Program-made: the position numbers and the translations under genes | Part shown: in pieces, positions 10,777-23,712 of the stretch | How the letters are laid out: every line of letters starts with the position of its first letter | Position numbering within the stretch: position 1 is the first letter of the stretch | Notes under the pieces: generated by a model | The model's input: the letters and a program-made list of their open reading frames with translations, nothing else | What the model was told of the DNA's origin: nothing | The model's database searches: none | Assembly (NCBI GenBank): GCA_020081605.1 | Contig: JAHREC010000019.1 | Location: forward strand, 1,054,001-1,118,000 | Source: Albifimbria verrucaria | Lineage: Eukaryota > Ascomycota > Sordariomycetes > Hypocreales > Stachybotryaceae | Direction: 5' to 3' | DNA length: 64,000 bases

Positions 10777-12558
10777 TGCCGTCTATAGTAAGACGCGATG
10801 GTAACTAGGATTTGCAAAATTAATGAGGTTGATTGTCGAATCTGCCATCGTCCAAAGTCCCATGTCAAGTGCTGAGTTCCCAAAAGGCGTTCCTCTAGGG
10901 CTGTGCTGTTAGTCCCAGTTTTATTACCATAAGCCAAGGGAATAGGCGCCGGTGCAACATATCAACCAGCTTATTCTTTGCCCCCAACCCAAGAAAAAAA
11001 AAGACCAAGCACAGCCCGGCATTCTTCTTCCGAGGAACTGACTGTCCCACCCGTAGATAGACGGACGGATAAAGCTGGGGCGGCAATGAAGACACGCAAC
11101 CGACCGCGTGCCACAAGGCGCAGCAACACACGCGCGCCAAGAATAGCAGGGCGGGTGATCAAACTGACATTTCTGTGGTCCCTCAAAGCAGAGACGATGC
11201 TGGGCTTTATGCCTTCTTGTTGTGATTTTTTCTCTTGGGTGAGAAAAAGGGGCCCAGTCTCGGGGTGTTTGAGGTTGGGCGACGGACGTACCGCCGCCAG
11301 CCAAGCGTCGCGGTGGTGGTACTTCAGGGGCGGGCCGTTGGACGTTGCGTGTCGCACCTCAAACGGCCTTGGTGTCTCACCCTGCGCTGACGAGCAGTAA
11401 CTTCATTGGCCATCAATGCCGTTCTTCCTGGGCGGTTGACGATTTCCCAGGGTCCTGTGTTGACTGCTTTCCCTATCGGGCAGCCTGGCGGCTCTCTGGT
11501 CGACAGACGCAGGGCATTGCCGTGAGATGCGACGGCCCAAGCAGGAGTTCCTGATGCCTGGCTCCCGGGGTGCTGGACCGGGGCTCCGCCAAGGCGAACG
11601 GCATGGCCAGTCGTTGGCGTGCGGTTAGCCTTGTGCTGTAACAGGCCCGGCAGGCCACAGCCGTGGGCGAGGCAGTGAGAGAGGCCTGGGTCGGGGGCCG
11701 GATCGCTGGGACTCGGGGAGCTGGGGAGTTTGGACCACTGGCTCCGTGCTTCCTGTCGTCTGTACTTGTGGTGATCGGCGCTCGGGCGCACACTTGTCAG
11801 TGTCGTATATCGTAACCTATCGATTTTGGCAAACGTTGGTGCTTTGCCACTACTCCGTCCTTCCTACAGCCTTGCTCCGTCGCCTTCGGGCGGGTCAACA
11901 CGACCCCTTCTATTCTTGTCTATGCCGCGTTGGCTTTCCACGTTGACTCGGAATATATTTCCAATGACGCCTGATTTGATTGTTATGTTTTGTTTTCTCG
12001 GTACTTATTTTCTTACTGTTCTCGCTTAACGTCTCAGACAGCCTTTCGTGACGCTTCAAGTTCGCTTCAGTTTCCCTCTACCAAGCTTCACACTAAGTTA
12101 CCATTTCTCGGCGCAACACCTTCGTCTGATCCTCACCAAAGCCCCCTTCTGACGGGGTAACCATATCTCAGTTCTTTTTTAAAAGTAGACCAAGGCCGTC
12201 CACCAGTTCTCGGCCTGCAATTTCTTTCGTCTTTTTCCTTTGCAGGGCACAGGCTCAGTGGTTCGCGTCACCATCCACTCTTGACAGTGTCACCCACCGC
12301 CACATCTGCGACAAGCTGCGTTTCGGACCTTCGCCTTTCCGTGTATTGTCTTCCCCTACTCCCTTGACCTCCCCGGCTGGATCGGGTGTCTGTCTTGATT
12401 CATTGTTCTTCGACCTGCCATTTCAGTCTTTTTTACTTTTCTTCATTCCTCATTCCATTGATTTTGCATTCGACCATAATTTTCCTTTACACGACATCGC
12501 GCTGCATATAGACGGACGAACTGGGCTGGAGGGAGATTTAATCTAATTGTCTGCAAAC
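10777..12558. other. GC-rich intergenic region and long pyrimidine-rich leader
   Basis: Composition switches here from AT-rich to GC-rich. The interval 11800-12558 is rich in CT tracts (TTTCTTTCGTCTTTTTCC type) as expected for a fungal promoter and 5' UTR of the gene at 12559. Long open stretches on both strands at 10970-11790 are GC-driven and lack motifs. Confidence 0.5.
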
Positions 12559-13312
12559 ATGGCAAACCAAAGGAGATCACAACGGCTCGGCCTCCTGGCG
12601 ACACTTTTCCTCCTGGCTGGCAGTGCTTCGGCAATCTCGCTCGCCAACCTACAACTCATCAGCGCCCCGAGGTACCGATAGAATGCATGACGGCTTACAG
12701 CATCGAGCTCGTCGGCTGCGATCTCTTGACTGCGAATCCCGGACCTAGATGCACGGGAAGGTGTCGAAATTCAGTACAAAACGCACAGGCAGCTGTCCAA
12801 GCGTCGTGTGGCACCGTGCAGTCGGCCCCGGGCACGATCCTGAACGCCGCTCAATCCGGACGTCTAGTAGAGACCGTGTGTGGTGCTGGCCCTGGCAATG
12901 GGAACGGACGAGGACCACCACCTGATCAAGGCCCTCCTAACAAAGAAACCCCTGATGTTCCTCCCGTCATGACAGTCAAGCCCGGCCGTCGCCCCGGCGA
13001 GACCTGGTGACGGCGCCGCTGCCCACTCCCGTCGTTGGTATGAACGATGGCAGCGGTAACGACGCCCCGCGTCCACTGCCGTCCAACAGCATCACCATCA
13101 CGACGGCCATCCGGCCAAGCATCCCCGCGAACGCAGGCGGCGGCGTCTCGAACCCGTTCCCTACCGCCGACGCACCTCCCAACATTCCCGTCAATGGCGG
13201 CTCCGGTCCATTCGAGAACGGCCGTGGTTCCAGCGCTGCACCACACATGTCGCACGCGGCGTCGATACTATACACCTTTGTGGCTGGCACCCTCCTCGTT
13301 CTCCTTTTCTAG
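12559..13312 (+). CDS. Secreted cysteine-rich protein with GPI-anchor type C-terminus (frame-broken)
   Basis: The N-terminus is a classical signal peptide (basic MANQRRSQRLG, hydrophobic LLATLFLLAGSASA, cleavage after SASA). The mature part starts ISLANLQLIS, then has a small domain with six cysteines in about 70 residues (IEC, GCD, RCTGRC, ASC, TVC). A Pro/Gly/Asn-rich spacer (GNGNGRGPPPDQGPPNK) follows, then a Ser/Thr/Pro stretch and a hydrophobic tail (ILYTFVAGTLLVLLF) typical of GPI addition. This architecture fits a cell-surface or wall protein of the fungal type with an IPxxC start. Two frame changes are needed: at the C run 12665-12668 (CCCC, five needed for APEVPIEC) and at about 12990-13007. 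Both act as one missing base. Function unknown. Confidence 0.75.
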
Positions 13313-16300
13313 TCGTCAACAGCTCTATGCTGTACAAACTCATGTTTATTCACGGTCTATATGTATTTCTTTACTCCTCTTGTTGAGACGGTCAAAGCTG
13401 GCTAGGAACGTCTTCGGCACATTGGATCTGGCGTTTGGGTCGGCGGGCGGTTTAGAATCGGGCAACGCACAGAGGACGGCAAGCGATTGATTTAATGTTT
13501 TACGCATTCTTTGGGTTTTCTTTTGTCTGGGAGGTGTTCGGTGGCATGACTGCAAAACGCATTACAAGGCACGGTGACAAACCACGGGGACACGGTTGCA
13601 TGGGCATTGTCACGGGCGACAATTGCCCCTTTGGCGCGAGAGGACGTTTGTGTTTTAATCATGCATAGAGGCCTGGTGCCCTGCATCACAGAGATTCCCC
13701 AATTCCGCATACGGGATTACAGAAATGAAGCAATGAATTAAGCTTGAAACTAGTCATGTTGTCTGTCTTGTGCTTTGTGATTCATCGTTGACATGTCTAC
13801 AGTGTGTGGACTGGTATAGTATAGGTCAATTGGCCGTTTCGACAGCGAGAAATAGATTAATGGCGGACAATCCACTGCCACAGCTGTAAGCGCGAGTATA
13901 GTCACGAGTTTGTCAAACCTTTCTACAGTGCAAGTTTGACTTATCGTGCAAGACTTTGTCCTCGCTGTGCTGTGATTGGTCATGCATCTACACCGACAAC
14001 GGAGGCTTACCTGCAGTAATCAACACCAAATATTGATCAAGCAGATTCGAAATTTACCCGGAAACTCCAATGGAGGTGCAGACGGAGCTGCAGGTGAGAT
14101 GTCGAATTATACCCAACCACGTCTGTATTAAGACTCCTCTTCTTGAGGAAGAGCCATTTACCGCACACGGCTAGCAACACATGTTGGTCGATCAAAGTCA
14201 TCAGCGGTACGCTGCGGTTCGTTGCAGAGATCGTCTCTACAGATCGTTCTTTATCCAGCAAGACATGCCTTTGGTAGGGCAGATCCCTTTCCCAAGACGC
14301 TGACTGCAGATAGGGTTGCCGTAGCGCATGTGCAGTAGAGCAGCATGCGCAAATGAATAGTGCGAACGGTCATGTGGAGGGCTAGGTGGGGGTCAGGTAC
14401 ATGTCCTAGGAGCGAATGTTCAGACGCAATAGTTGAAAACTCAACATCCAATGTAGAAGGCCTAGCCGAAGCAGGTGGGAGATGAACAAATAAGCATATC
14501 GCTCTGCCCAAGCCACTGCATAAACTAAACCCTCTGAGTGGCCGTACCAGGCTTGCGAAAGCCTTGCAGGGTAAGGGTTCAGGTGTCATTTCGCATCCCC
14601 GGAGGCGCCGTGACCTGCACTAACAAACCGTGAGAGACAGGGGCTCGCGATGAACGAGAGAAAGCGGCGATGCGTCCATTGCGGACTCTGCGACTCGATC
14701 CCTTTCCTGGCTCAATGGTCGATGGCGGCGAGGGACGAGGAAGAGGGGCGGCGAGAATGACGTCGATGTGCATCTGCAGCGCGCTCTAAAGCGCAAAAGA
14801 CGTAGCCGGGAAACGGAAGGGATCTGGAGAAGGAAAAAAGGCGGGGGTTAATCTCGCTCGTATCCTCTAGCCCGGCGTGGCCTTACCTTAACCATGGAGG
14901 GATCCCTTGCAGACATACGAGTATAGGTGGGATGGGTACAGGAAAAGAGTGTCTCGCGTCTCAACAGAACCCAAGCTTTTGCGTCCTGCAGCGAAAGGGA
15001 ACGTTGGGCTTGGCTGCACAGATGGAATTTCCTGTAGCGGAAGGGCCAAGAAGGAGAATCTCTTGGAAAGGCTCGCTTGGATCGGTGCGGTGCCTTGGCG
15101 GGAGATACCAAGACGGCATTCGCGCAACGCCCGCCTAGGCACTTGGGCGAGTCGTCTCCACCGACGGGTCCGACTCAAGGTCAAGATGTGTCGGTGCTGC
15201 TTTTAGCCGTTGGCCATGGGACGGAGGCCAGGCTCCTCGGAAATAACGTCGCTGTCATTTTCTGTTGGCGGTTGTTTTTGTTTTCCTTTGTCATCGGTTC
15301 ATGGGTGAACCCCTATTCCCTCGCGCTGGCGAGAGGATGCTGGCTCTGGGTAAGGGGAGGCGAAATAAGGTTATTGGAGTTGGCGGATTACGATTGGGTC
15401 GATGGCAGATGGGGAGCATCTTGCATGACATAACTTAGCAGCGATGGGACTGGGCAGTGCAGCGCAGTGCAGTACAGTCCTAGTACTCTATACTCTGTGC
15501 TGGGAGACACCAAGTGCAGACTGGGTCTATGGGAGGCATGTCGTCACGATGGTGGTGAGCAAAGTCTTGGCGAAGTATGCCCGTCATTCGTGGCCACTGG
15601 GTACTTGACGCCGTCGCGCATTTTGCATTTGTCTGCATGTCCAGTTTTGGACAACTACTCGCGATCGTCGTCACCTGGGTGTTGGCATTCATCATGATGG
15701 TTGCTTGCTATCCTGCAGGCGCAGCACAACACGGCCCATGACATGCGCCGAGAGGCCAATTACCAGCGCTGCGCCGTAGACACCACCACGGAAGCAGTCG
15801 CTTTTTGTCTCGCCGTGGCAGCGAGACACTACTGCTTGCCGAGTGGAGGTTCTGTTTCACCCAAACTTCTGGCTGTTTCTAGACGTCAACTCCCGCAACC
15901 GACCTGTCTGGACGAAAGAAACGTCTGACTGAGACGGAGAAGGCCCATACGTGGGCCTGAACCCACAGCCCACAACAAAGACCAGTAAAAATCAGTTAAA
16001 AAAACAACAATAAATAAAAAAATAACCATGAATCGTCAGCGCCTCTCTCGGCGGAATTAGGTATTCCATGGTGGGTAAACAAATCCCATCTGGGGGAGGA
16101 GGCTGTGTTAAAGCGGCAGCGTTCCCACAATGACATGCTGGTGGCCCCACTCATGGACACCTTTGTAACTACAGCAGATCCGCCACCAACTGCAGGGCTA
16201 CCTTACAGCGCTCGCTTTGCAGGGCCTGCACGCTACTCAGGTAGTGGCTGTTCCTTGTAGGCCAGGCAGGTACCTTGGCGCCAAATTTCAGGGCAGAGGA

Positions 16301-17116
16301 ACAAAGTTCGGCGGTTGTCCATCATCATCGTCGTTTGTTTCTTCTGGCTCCTCCCTCCATGTTTTTTTCTCTTCTTCTTCCTTTCTTTCTTCACTCCTCC
16401 GGCTCTGCCATCCCATCCTTGGGCTACTCCTCCTCCTCCCTCCCACCCGTCTTCCCTCGGATCCGCGTAATTCTCTTTCCCACTGCTCCCTCTCGTCCTC
16501 TGCGCTCCACCTCGATTTTTTGCTTACGGCTGCAGAGTGGATTCTTGAGGGGAACACACGGACTTCAGAGCCTTGGCGTCATCTCCAAACGGTTACTTCC
16601 CGGCCATCGGATCCTGGACCTGGATCTAATAAGCGTCAATCCTTGTTTTTTTGACTCGTGTTTTCTCTCCAAAGTGAATCTTCGCCTCAGGCTCTTTTGC
16701 TTTTGGCTTTTCGCTTCTGCCACTCGTCGACTTCACTGGCCTTTGCTGACCAGACCGAGCGACATCTTTGGCTAAGTTGTCACGGAAGCCGGACTCTTTG
16801 TCTTGTCTTGCCTTGTCTTACCCGTTCGTCAAGGGTCTCACAGCGAGCGAGCACGAGGCTCTCCGGCCTTTTCGGGAAGACGCAGCCAGATACGGCTGTT
16901 TTGCTTGTCTCGGTTTTTCCCGATCCCCCTCCTTGGATCTTCGAGACATTCACCCTCTGCATGCGGGCTGTTTGCTTTGTCGGATCTTGATCGCGAATTC
17001 TTGTCAATTGGGAGGGCCCTTTCTCCGAATTTCTCACACGGACATTGCGACGTCTCATCCCCATCTGACAACAACAGACAAAACACCCGAGGCCTTAGCC
17101 TCCATCCTCACCAACC
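13313..17116. other. Intergenic, with long pyrimidine-rich leader of the antiporter gene
   Basis: I see no supported gene in these 3.8 kb. 13.3-14.6 kb is mixed composition; 14.6-16.2 kb is GC-rich with short GCAGTGCAG-type repeats near 15455-15475; 16.3-17.1 kb is strongly CT-rich (TTTTTTTCTCTTCTTCTTCC near 16363-16382) and carries overlapping Ser/Leu-rich open stretches in several frames, as expected of a long promoter/5' UTR rather than protein. Confidence 0.5.
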
Positions 17117-20115
17117 ATGGCGTGGGAACATCTCAGCGTCACCAAGCCGCACTTGGTCTACATCATCCTCGGCGGCTTCACCTCGCTTTTCATGCTCTGC
17201 TCCTCCTTCATCAAGGAGCGCATGTACATTGGTGAAGCTACCGTCGCCACCATCTGCGGCGTCATTTTTGGCCCTCATGCCGCCAATCTCATCAACCCCA
17301 ACAGCTGGGGCAACACCGATATCGTCACCATCGAGTTCTCCCGTCTGGTCCTCGTCGTCCAGTGTTTCGCTGTCGGTGTCGAACTGCCCAAGTTCTACAT
17401 GGAGAGGCATTGGCGTTCCGTTGTCTACCTGCTCGTTCCCGTCATGACCTTTGGCTGGCTTATCGTCAGTCTTTTCGTCTGGTGGTTGATTCCCGGTCTC
17501 AACTGGCTGGACAGTCTCGTCGTCGCCGCCTGCGTCACCGCTACCGATCCCGTCTTGGCATCCTCCGTTGTCGGCAAGGGCAAGTTCGCCAAGCGAGTTC
17601 CCAAGCATTTGCGAGATTTGCTGTCTGCCGAGTCGGGTTGCAACGATGGCATGGCTTTCCCCTTCATTTACCTATCCCTCAACCTCATCATGTACCACCT
17701 TAACGGCAGAGAGGTGACTTTCCATTTCCTTGTGTACACCGTTCTTTACGAGTGTATCTTCGGTGCCGTCTTCGGCTTCTTGATTGGCTACATTGCCCGC
17801 CACGGCATCAAGTACGCCGAGGAGCACGACCTCATCGACCGTGAAAGTTTCCTCGTCTTCTACTTTGTCGTTGCCCTCTTTTGCGCCGGTTCCGGCAGCA
17901 TGCTTGGTGTCGATGATCTTCTCGTTGGCTTCGCCGCTGGTGTTGGCTTTTCTAACGACGGCTGGTTCAGTGAGCGTACCGAGGAGTCCCACGTGTCCAA
18001 CGTTATCGACTTGCTCCTTAACTTGGCGTATTTCGTCTACTTTGGCACCATCATTCCCTGGGAGCAGTACAACAGCGGTTTCGGTGGCATGACCGCTTGG
18101 CGTCTGGTTGTCATTGCTATTTTGGTCCTCTTCTTCCGCCGCATCCCCATCATGCTGGCTCTAAAACCACTCATCCCAGATATCAAAACTGGCGTGAAGC
18201 CCTCTTTGCTGGGCATTTCGGACCAATTGGTGTTGGTGCCATCTTCATCGCCCTTCTTGCCCGTGCTGAGCTCGAAAACGACACCTCTATCCCGCTGGCG
18301 GTTCTGCCTCCTGACACTGCCGAGCATTACAACCTCATCTACCTGGTCTGGCCCATTGTCACCTTCATGGTCATCTCCTCCATCATTGTTCATGGATCCT
18401 CCATCGCAGTCTTCACTCTCGGAAAGCGCATCAACACTTTGACGCTCACCATGTCGTACACTGCCGCTCCCGATGACGGTCCATCGTGGATGAACCGATT
18501 GCCCAGAATCTCATCGCAGTCGCGCTCGCAAGCCAAGGCTATGTCTGAGACATCCATGGATGATTATGGCGAGCCCCAGTTTCCTCAGGGTACACTTGCG
18601 CCACCTGCCAACTTCCTGCGTCGTCAGCGGGAAGAGGACAACCCGAGCCGTGCTGGCAGCAGAGCTTCTTCGCTCGTCTCAAGGAGACGCAAGAACAAGA
18701 AATGGGATGACAACTTGGGTCCAGGCGGCCCTGTCAGCCAGTCCGCCATCTTCCCTGCTTCTCGTACTCAGATGACATCTGCAGTGGGGGCCGAGGAGGA
18801 GAACGAGAAGGAACCGCCTCACCCCACGCGCGAGACCACCGATTCGACTCTCATCACCGATAGCCCTAGAGAATCTGACCAGGAGAAGAATGCTTTGCAA
18901 GAAGCAGCCGCGGCTGACGAACGAGGCCGAACCTGTCCTCTTGAGATGTATGACGAAGGAAGTCATACAGTTTTCGAGACACGGGACGGTGATGTGGTCG
19001 GAGTAGAAGATAAGGGATTATGGATGAAGAGCCCTCTAGACCGAATGCCGGGCCCGCTGGCAAGATCAGGCAAAAGTCTGTCGGCGATGGGGCAGGGTGG
19101 TCCTACCAAGGCTTCCGTCAGCGAGTGACTGATCTGTACAGCCTAGAGGTTGAAAAGCGAAAGGATAAGGACAAGACTAGCCGACGTCATGAGCCTGCTA
19201 GAGCCTACCAATACGGAAATACGGTACGTTCCTTTATTTGCCTCCGAAACGTGTACAATATTGACTGGCATAGATTATCGTCGAGGATAAGGACGGTGAA
19301 ATCGTCAAGACATACGACCTGCCTTCTCAAAAGACAGAGGGAGGCGAGGGTAGCGCTCGATTCGGAAACACGCTGAAGTTCATGGGTCTTGGTGGTTCTC
19401 GGGCTACTGGAAAGAGCCCCGAGGCATCGGCCGAGGAAGGAGAGGCCTCTGGCACCGAAGGCAGACCGGCAGTCAAGTCTGCTTGGAGCAACTTCAATGT
19501 TAGGACAGGTGGCTCTCAGCGACCCGAACAGGCGCGCAAGAAGAGCAACGCCCAGCAAAACCCCCTATCGATGAGAAGAAGATTCGATTCACGATCAACG
19601 GCGAGGGTCAGCGAATGACAGAGGCCGACTTCATCAAGGAGGTTCAGAAGCTAGACGTAAGCACTCGTAAGGAAGTGGTGGAGCACTCGACGGCTTCGCA
19701 GGAAGTAAAGAGGCGAGCTCGACAAGACCCGCCTGGAAGGAAGCAAAGCAGTGCCATGCCCATTCCGACCATCGTCAAGGACAGCAGCGACAGCACGGAA
19801 GAAGACCGCCGAGCCGCAGCAGCGCGCATTAACCGCGAGGACAGCGCATCACCAAGGACCCGTCCTTCAGACTCGGACAAGCCTTCGGAACAACAAGACG
19901 AAACAGCCGCAGAGCGCAAGCGACGCCTGGCAGTTCTCTCGACCCAGGGCGATGCCGATGAGGACACGGGCGAGACACCTGCCGAAAGGCGCAGGAGAGA
20001 AGCTGCGTTAGGTGTAGGTGCAGAGAGCGACAGTGAAGACGAGGGCGGAGCCGAGCGCGTGCCTGCCGCGAGGAGAGGAATTCGGTTCGCAGAGCCAGAG
20101 AGAGGCCGAAAATGA
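17117..20115 (+). CDS. NHA1: Nha1-type plasma-membrane Na+(K+)/H+ antiporter (frame-broken in the tail)
   Basis: Exports Na+/K+ in exchange for H+ and sets salt tolerance and cytosolic pH. ATG 17117 lies in a good context (CACCAACCATGG). The membrane domain is almost complete in one frame: GEATVATICGVIFGPHAANL, the ion-binding ATDPVLASSVV (Asp pair region), LSAESGCNDGMAFPFIYLSL, FLVFYFVVALFCAGSGSMLG and DDLLVGFAAGVGFSNDGWFS. The frame breaks at A run 18185-18188 before NWREALFAGHFGPIGVGAIF, again near 19022, and at C run 19561-19565. A 50-bp intron sits at 19224-19273 (GTACGT..CATAG). The hydrophilic tail includes YQYGNTIIVEDKDGEIVK and EKKIRFTINGEG, blocks conserved in fungal Nha1 tails, and ends at 20115. 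All three breaks behave as one missing base, so an assembly cause is likelier than loss of the gene. Confidence 0.92.
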
Positions 20116-20921
20116 GATTAGAAAGACTACATAACGGGAGTGGGTTTTGGTTTTGGCAAAGGGGTTTCACGATAGGGACATGTTGGGTGGACATACACAC
20201 ATGCAGGATCTGGTTTAACGGTGCGAATTCCCATGCCCTTTATATGGGCTGTTCTTGTGATCATTAGCATTGCGGTTTGCATCTGCATGAGCGCTGCGTA
20301 CGTGGCGATATATTCATTATTTCTAATGAGGCTGGGGTTTTGGAGTCCGTGGTGATGGTGTCTTTGTCTATTGGGTATTGTGTCGACCAGCACTTGAGGT
20401 TGCTCAATGCTCGATTAGCTGCCTAGTTTATTTCATCAATTAGAATTATAGAGGCATCGATATGAACGACCTTTCCCATATATTCGAGCGATTCTCGACT
20501 GACGATCGACCCAATCAATGGCTGAAACTGTTGTTTGACCTCCCACATAATCTGTTGCAATTCAAGTAGCCACAATCCCCCAAGCATATGAGATTTGTTC
20601 CAATTGAATGGTTGTATAGCCGGTGTGAATATGCAGCAATAGACTGATAGCAATTCAATTATTTAGTGTTATTTGTTGGAGCTATGAAGAATACTATTTA
20701 TCTTAAATGTGTGGCCTAATTGATATGCGGTCCTCCACCTTTGCTTACCACCTGGTCCACCAAAAGAGTAAGTGTATGCAGGTTGGCTGAATGGACACGA
20801 GGCTGGCGCCAAATGTTTTCGACATGGCCACACGAACTCCCATGCTTCCCAGGGCACAGCGTCTCGTCTTTCTTTTGCCCAAATCATAACTTTGAGGTTT
20901 CACACTTATGCGCAATTCAAC
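20116..20921. other. Intergenic, AT-rich
   Basis: No supported gene. Composition falls back to AT-rich at about 20.4 kb, marking entry into the HET-rich region. Confidence 0.5.
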
Positions 20922-23038
20922 ATGGGGCTCTGTTCTATTTGTCATTTCGCCATGCAGCGGCTACATGCTTCCAGGCGTCTGGGAAAGGCATCCGTTTCTG
21001 TAGAGTTTTCACCACATAGTTCCACTCCAGGGCGAGATTGCTGGATTTGTTACCAGTACACTCGGACGCTCAGACATCAGGATCCTGAATTTTTCCGGAA
21101 CTGGGAAACCGGGCGGCTGCAATCAGTTTTTGAGTATGAAGGCGACGCGGAACTTGCGGAGGAAACGGAAACAGATGAGGTGCATAGCCTGGATTTCTCG
21201 ATAAAACCTGTGGTAGACGGTGAAGAACCCGACGAAGACCATGGCTGTTTCCTCACCTGTTACTTTGCTCCTGATCGTCTGTTAATAGTTATGTCCATTG
21301 TGTAGCATCACCGGCTGACATCAAGCAGACACTCAGTCATATCCCTCTGCATTCACATCATCGCGCACCGCAGATTATGGCCCTCATCAGCCCTCTTGCA
21401 ACACAGCGGTGATTAAGAAATGGATTCAAGACTGCCGAGAGAATCATAAGGGATGTAATGAAAATAGGGATGAGTCTTGGTTCCCTACTCGGTTGTTGCA
21501 GCTTAGCTCCGGAGGTCGCAGCATGCGCTTGGTCCTCACACAGGAGCAGAAGCCTACTGGACTATACATGACGCTGAGCTACAGATGGGGAAATCCCACC
21601 TATGAACTACTGACGTCCGCTACAATCGATAACTTTCGACAGTCCATTGATGTGGCTGCGTTGCCGCTGGCTTTTCAGGAGGCAGGACTGCTATGCAATA
21701 CTCTGGGAGTTGAATACCTATGGATTGACTCCTATGCATCAAGCAAGATAAAGACTTGGAAGACTGGAGGCGTGAAGCCCCTCAGATGCGACACATCTAT
21801 GCAAATTCTATGCTCAATGTTGCCGCCACTCTGTCCCCAGAGGGGCACAATAGACCTTTTACGCAAGAAGCGCCAGGCCCATTCGAGCCTGCGCTCATTG
21901 AGGAGCAATATGTGGAGGCGAAAGACGGTGTTCGAGTTGCTCTGGCTACGCCAAAGACTTACTGCTTGATTGATGGCTACAGCTGGGAACGCGAATTCGA
22001 GTCCGCTCCGCTACTACATCGCGCATGGGTCTATCAGGAGCGCGTACTGCCTCCGAGAGTGTTGCACTTCGGGCATCGGCAGCTAGGGTGGGAATGCAGG
22101 GAAAAGACTGCCCTGGAGCTGTTCCCTCTCGGCCTGCCGTCGGGCCTCGTGACCGTGGGCAGCGGCAGGGTCATCAACCTGACGCTGCACTCGAAAGACA
22201 GCCGCTGGGAACACTTTGATCTGTGCGTTGCCTGGGGGCGCTGGTTCGCAATTACACCAAGTGTGCTCTGACGAAGCCGGAAGACAAAATGATTGCTTTT
22301 GCTGGAGTTGCCAAGCTCATTGAAGATGCTCAGCACGACCAATATCTTTGCGGACTATGGAAAAACACACTCACACATAATCTTGCATGGTCAATACAAT
22401 TGGACAAGTCCAAGGGCCTCGCAGCATGTCCAGCACCGAGCTGGTCATGGCTGTCTTCGGATCGAGTGATCAGCCTACCCACACCTGAGGAAGCGCAGCA
22501 AGAGTTCGTGGATATTCTCCGCCTCCCAGATTCGGATATTGCTGGAAGTTCTGTTATCCAGGCGCATGGTGTCATCAGTCTTGCAGGTGTGTTGCTGCCT
22601 GTGGATTACATTGACTGGGAAAAGCATGATAGCTGGTACTCAGTCGGCACGGTGTTCACCGTGGCCCAGAATTCTTTTGGAGAGGACGAAGAGGGATATG
22701 AGTCTTACATCATCCTTGATATATCCCATAAGGACCTGATAGAGCTTGAGAACCCGACCATTCAGGCCTTGCCACTGTACCGCACGGAAACGACAATACA
22801 CCTCCTAGCGGTGATACAACGCGAAAACGGCGAGTACCGTCGAGTCGGCACCTTCAGTCTTCCACTTCGTAATTATAACATTGACCCGGATCGTATTCCG
22901 CAGGGATGGAGGGCTGATACTTGGGAGGTTGGGTCCTTGACCCGAGAAGGAGCTTTGAACGTTGCGAGCCAGCGGGTTCTGGAGCTGATAGAGAAAAAGC
23001 GCCAGGAGGTGCCTCTGCAGGAAATTGACTTGTCCTAA
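20922..23038 (+). CDS. HET-domain protein 1 (frame-broken)
   Basis: Heterokaryon-incompatibility domain protein; members trigger cell death or growth arrest after non-self recognition at hyphal fusion. Translation from ATG 20922 gives MGLCSICHFAMQRLHASRR and a cysteine-containing N-terminus (GRDCWICYQYTRTL). The HET core shows YMTLSYRWGNPTYELLTSAT, LPLAFQEAGLLCNTLGVEYL, WIDS..CIKQDKDLEDW, REAPQMRHIYANSMLNVAAT and LLHRAWVYQERVLPPRVLHF. The C-terminal half contains KPEDKMIAFAGVAKLIED and PSWSWLSSD, ending at 23038. Frame changes are needed near 21297-21302, at GG 21408-21409, at CC 21731-21732 and at G run 22234-22238; each acts as one missing base. No intron is required. An ordinary pseudogene is the alternative. 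Confidence 0.85.
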
Positions 23039-23712
23039 AGGTTTGTCTGAAGCGGTTTAAAGGGCAACTAGTAGTAAGTAAAGGTTTTAGGAGTATCTGG
23101 GAGGAAAATACTCGGGGCTGTCACGTTCAATCTTGGTGTATAAGCCAAAGATTTACCTGTACTGAGGAGATGTAGGTTTGACCTTGGTGCTAGATAGGTA
23201 TGACTTGGAATATCTGTGTGTCGTCGGTAGTGTTTCTACAGCTTCGCACCGGTTACTATTTATTTCTTGTCCGAAAATACACGAGTCGAGGCTCAAGCAG
23301 CTGTTTACCCGACTACAAGGCGCACTTGTGATGTAAGTTGTTAGTCCAGTCGCGCAGCCAGCCACATCCAAAATAGGCAATTCGATGCTTTTGGGGCAGT
23401 TTCCATTTTACGCCGTTGTCTATATTTATATGACAACTACCGGGTTATACGAAGAAACACTGTCATACCCGACAATCAGAATCGAGGAGGCTGGGTACGT
23501 CAGCTTGCAGTAGCTCCATCAGTCGATCACCTGAATCTCAGCCGCATCCTGGCACATATCTCATCCAGTGGAGCAGGCTGAAAGAATTTCATGTTGATTG
23601 TTGGGGCTACACCGACCGAATGCAGAAAGTCACAGTTTATTGCGTTTGATTGATATTTTACTCTTTTTCTATTTGGGGATTCGCCAAAACATCACTAGCA
23701 ACAACGTATGCC
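23039..23712. other. Intergenic
   Basis: AT-rich spacer between HET gene 1 and the small membrane protein gene; no feature seen beyond ordinary flanking sequence. Confidence 0.45.

Noticed and set aside
16275..17447. Several overlapping Ser/Leu-rich plus-strand frames before and into the antiporter gene
   Set aside because: They come from a CT-rich leader read in all frames and from out-of-frame reading of the Nha1 coding region.
17117..20115. Programmed ribosomal frameshifting as the explanation for the Nha1 breaks
   Set aside because: Three breaks in one gene, without slippery heptamer plus structure, and similar breaks in unrelated genes make a common technical cause far likelier.
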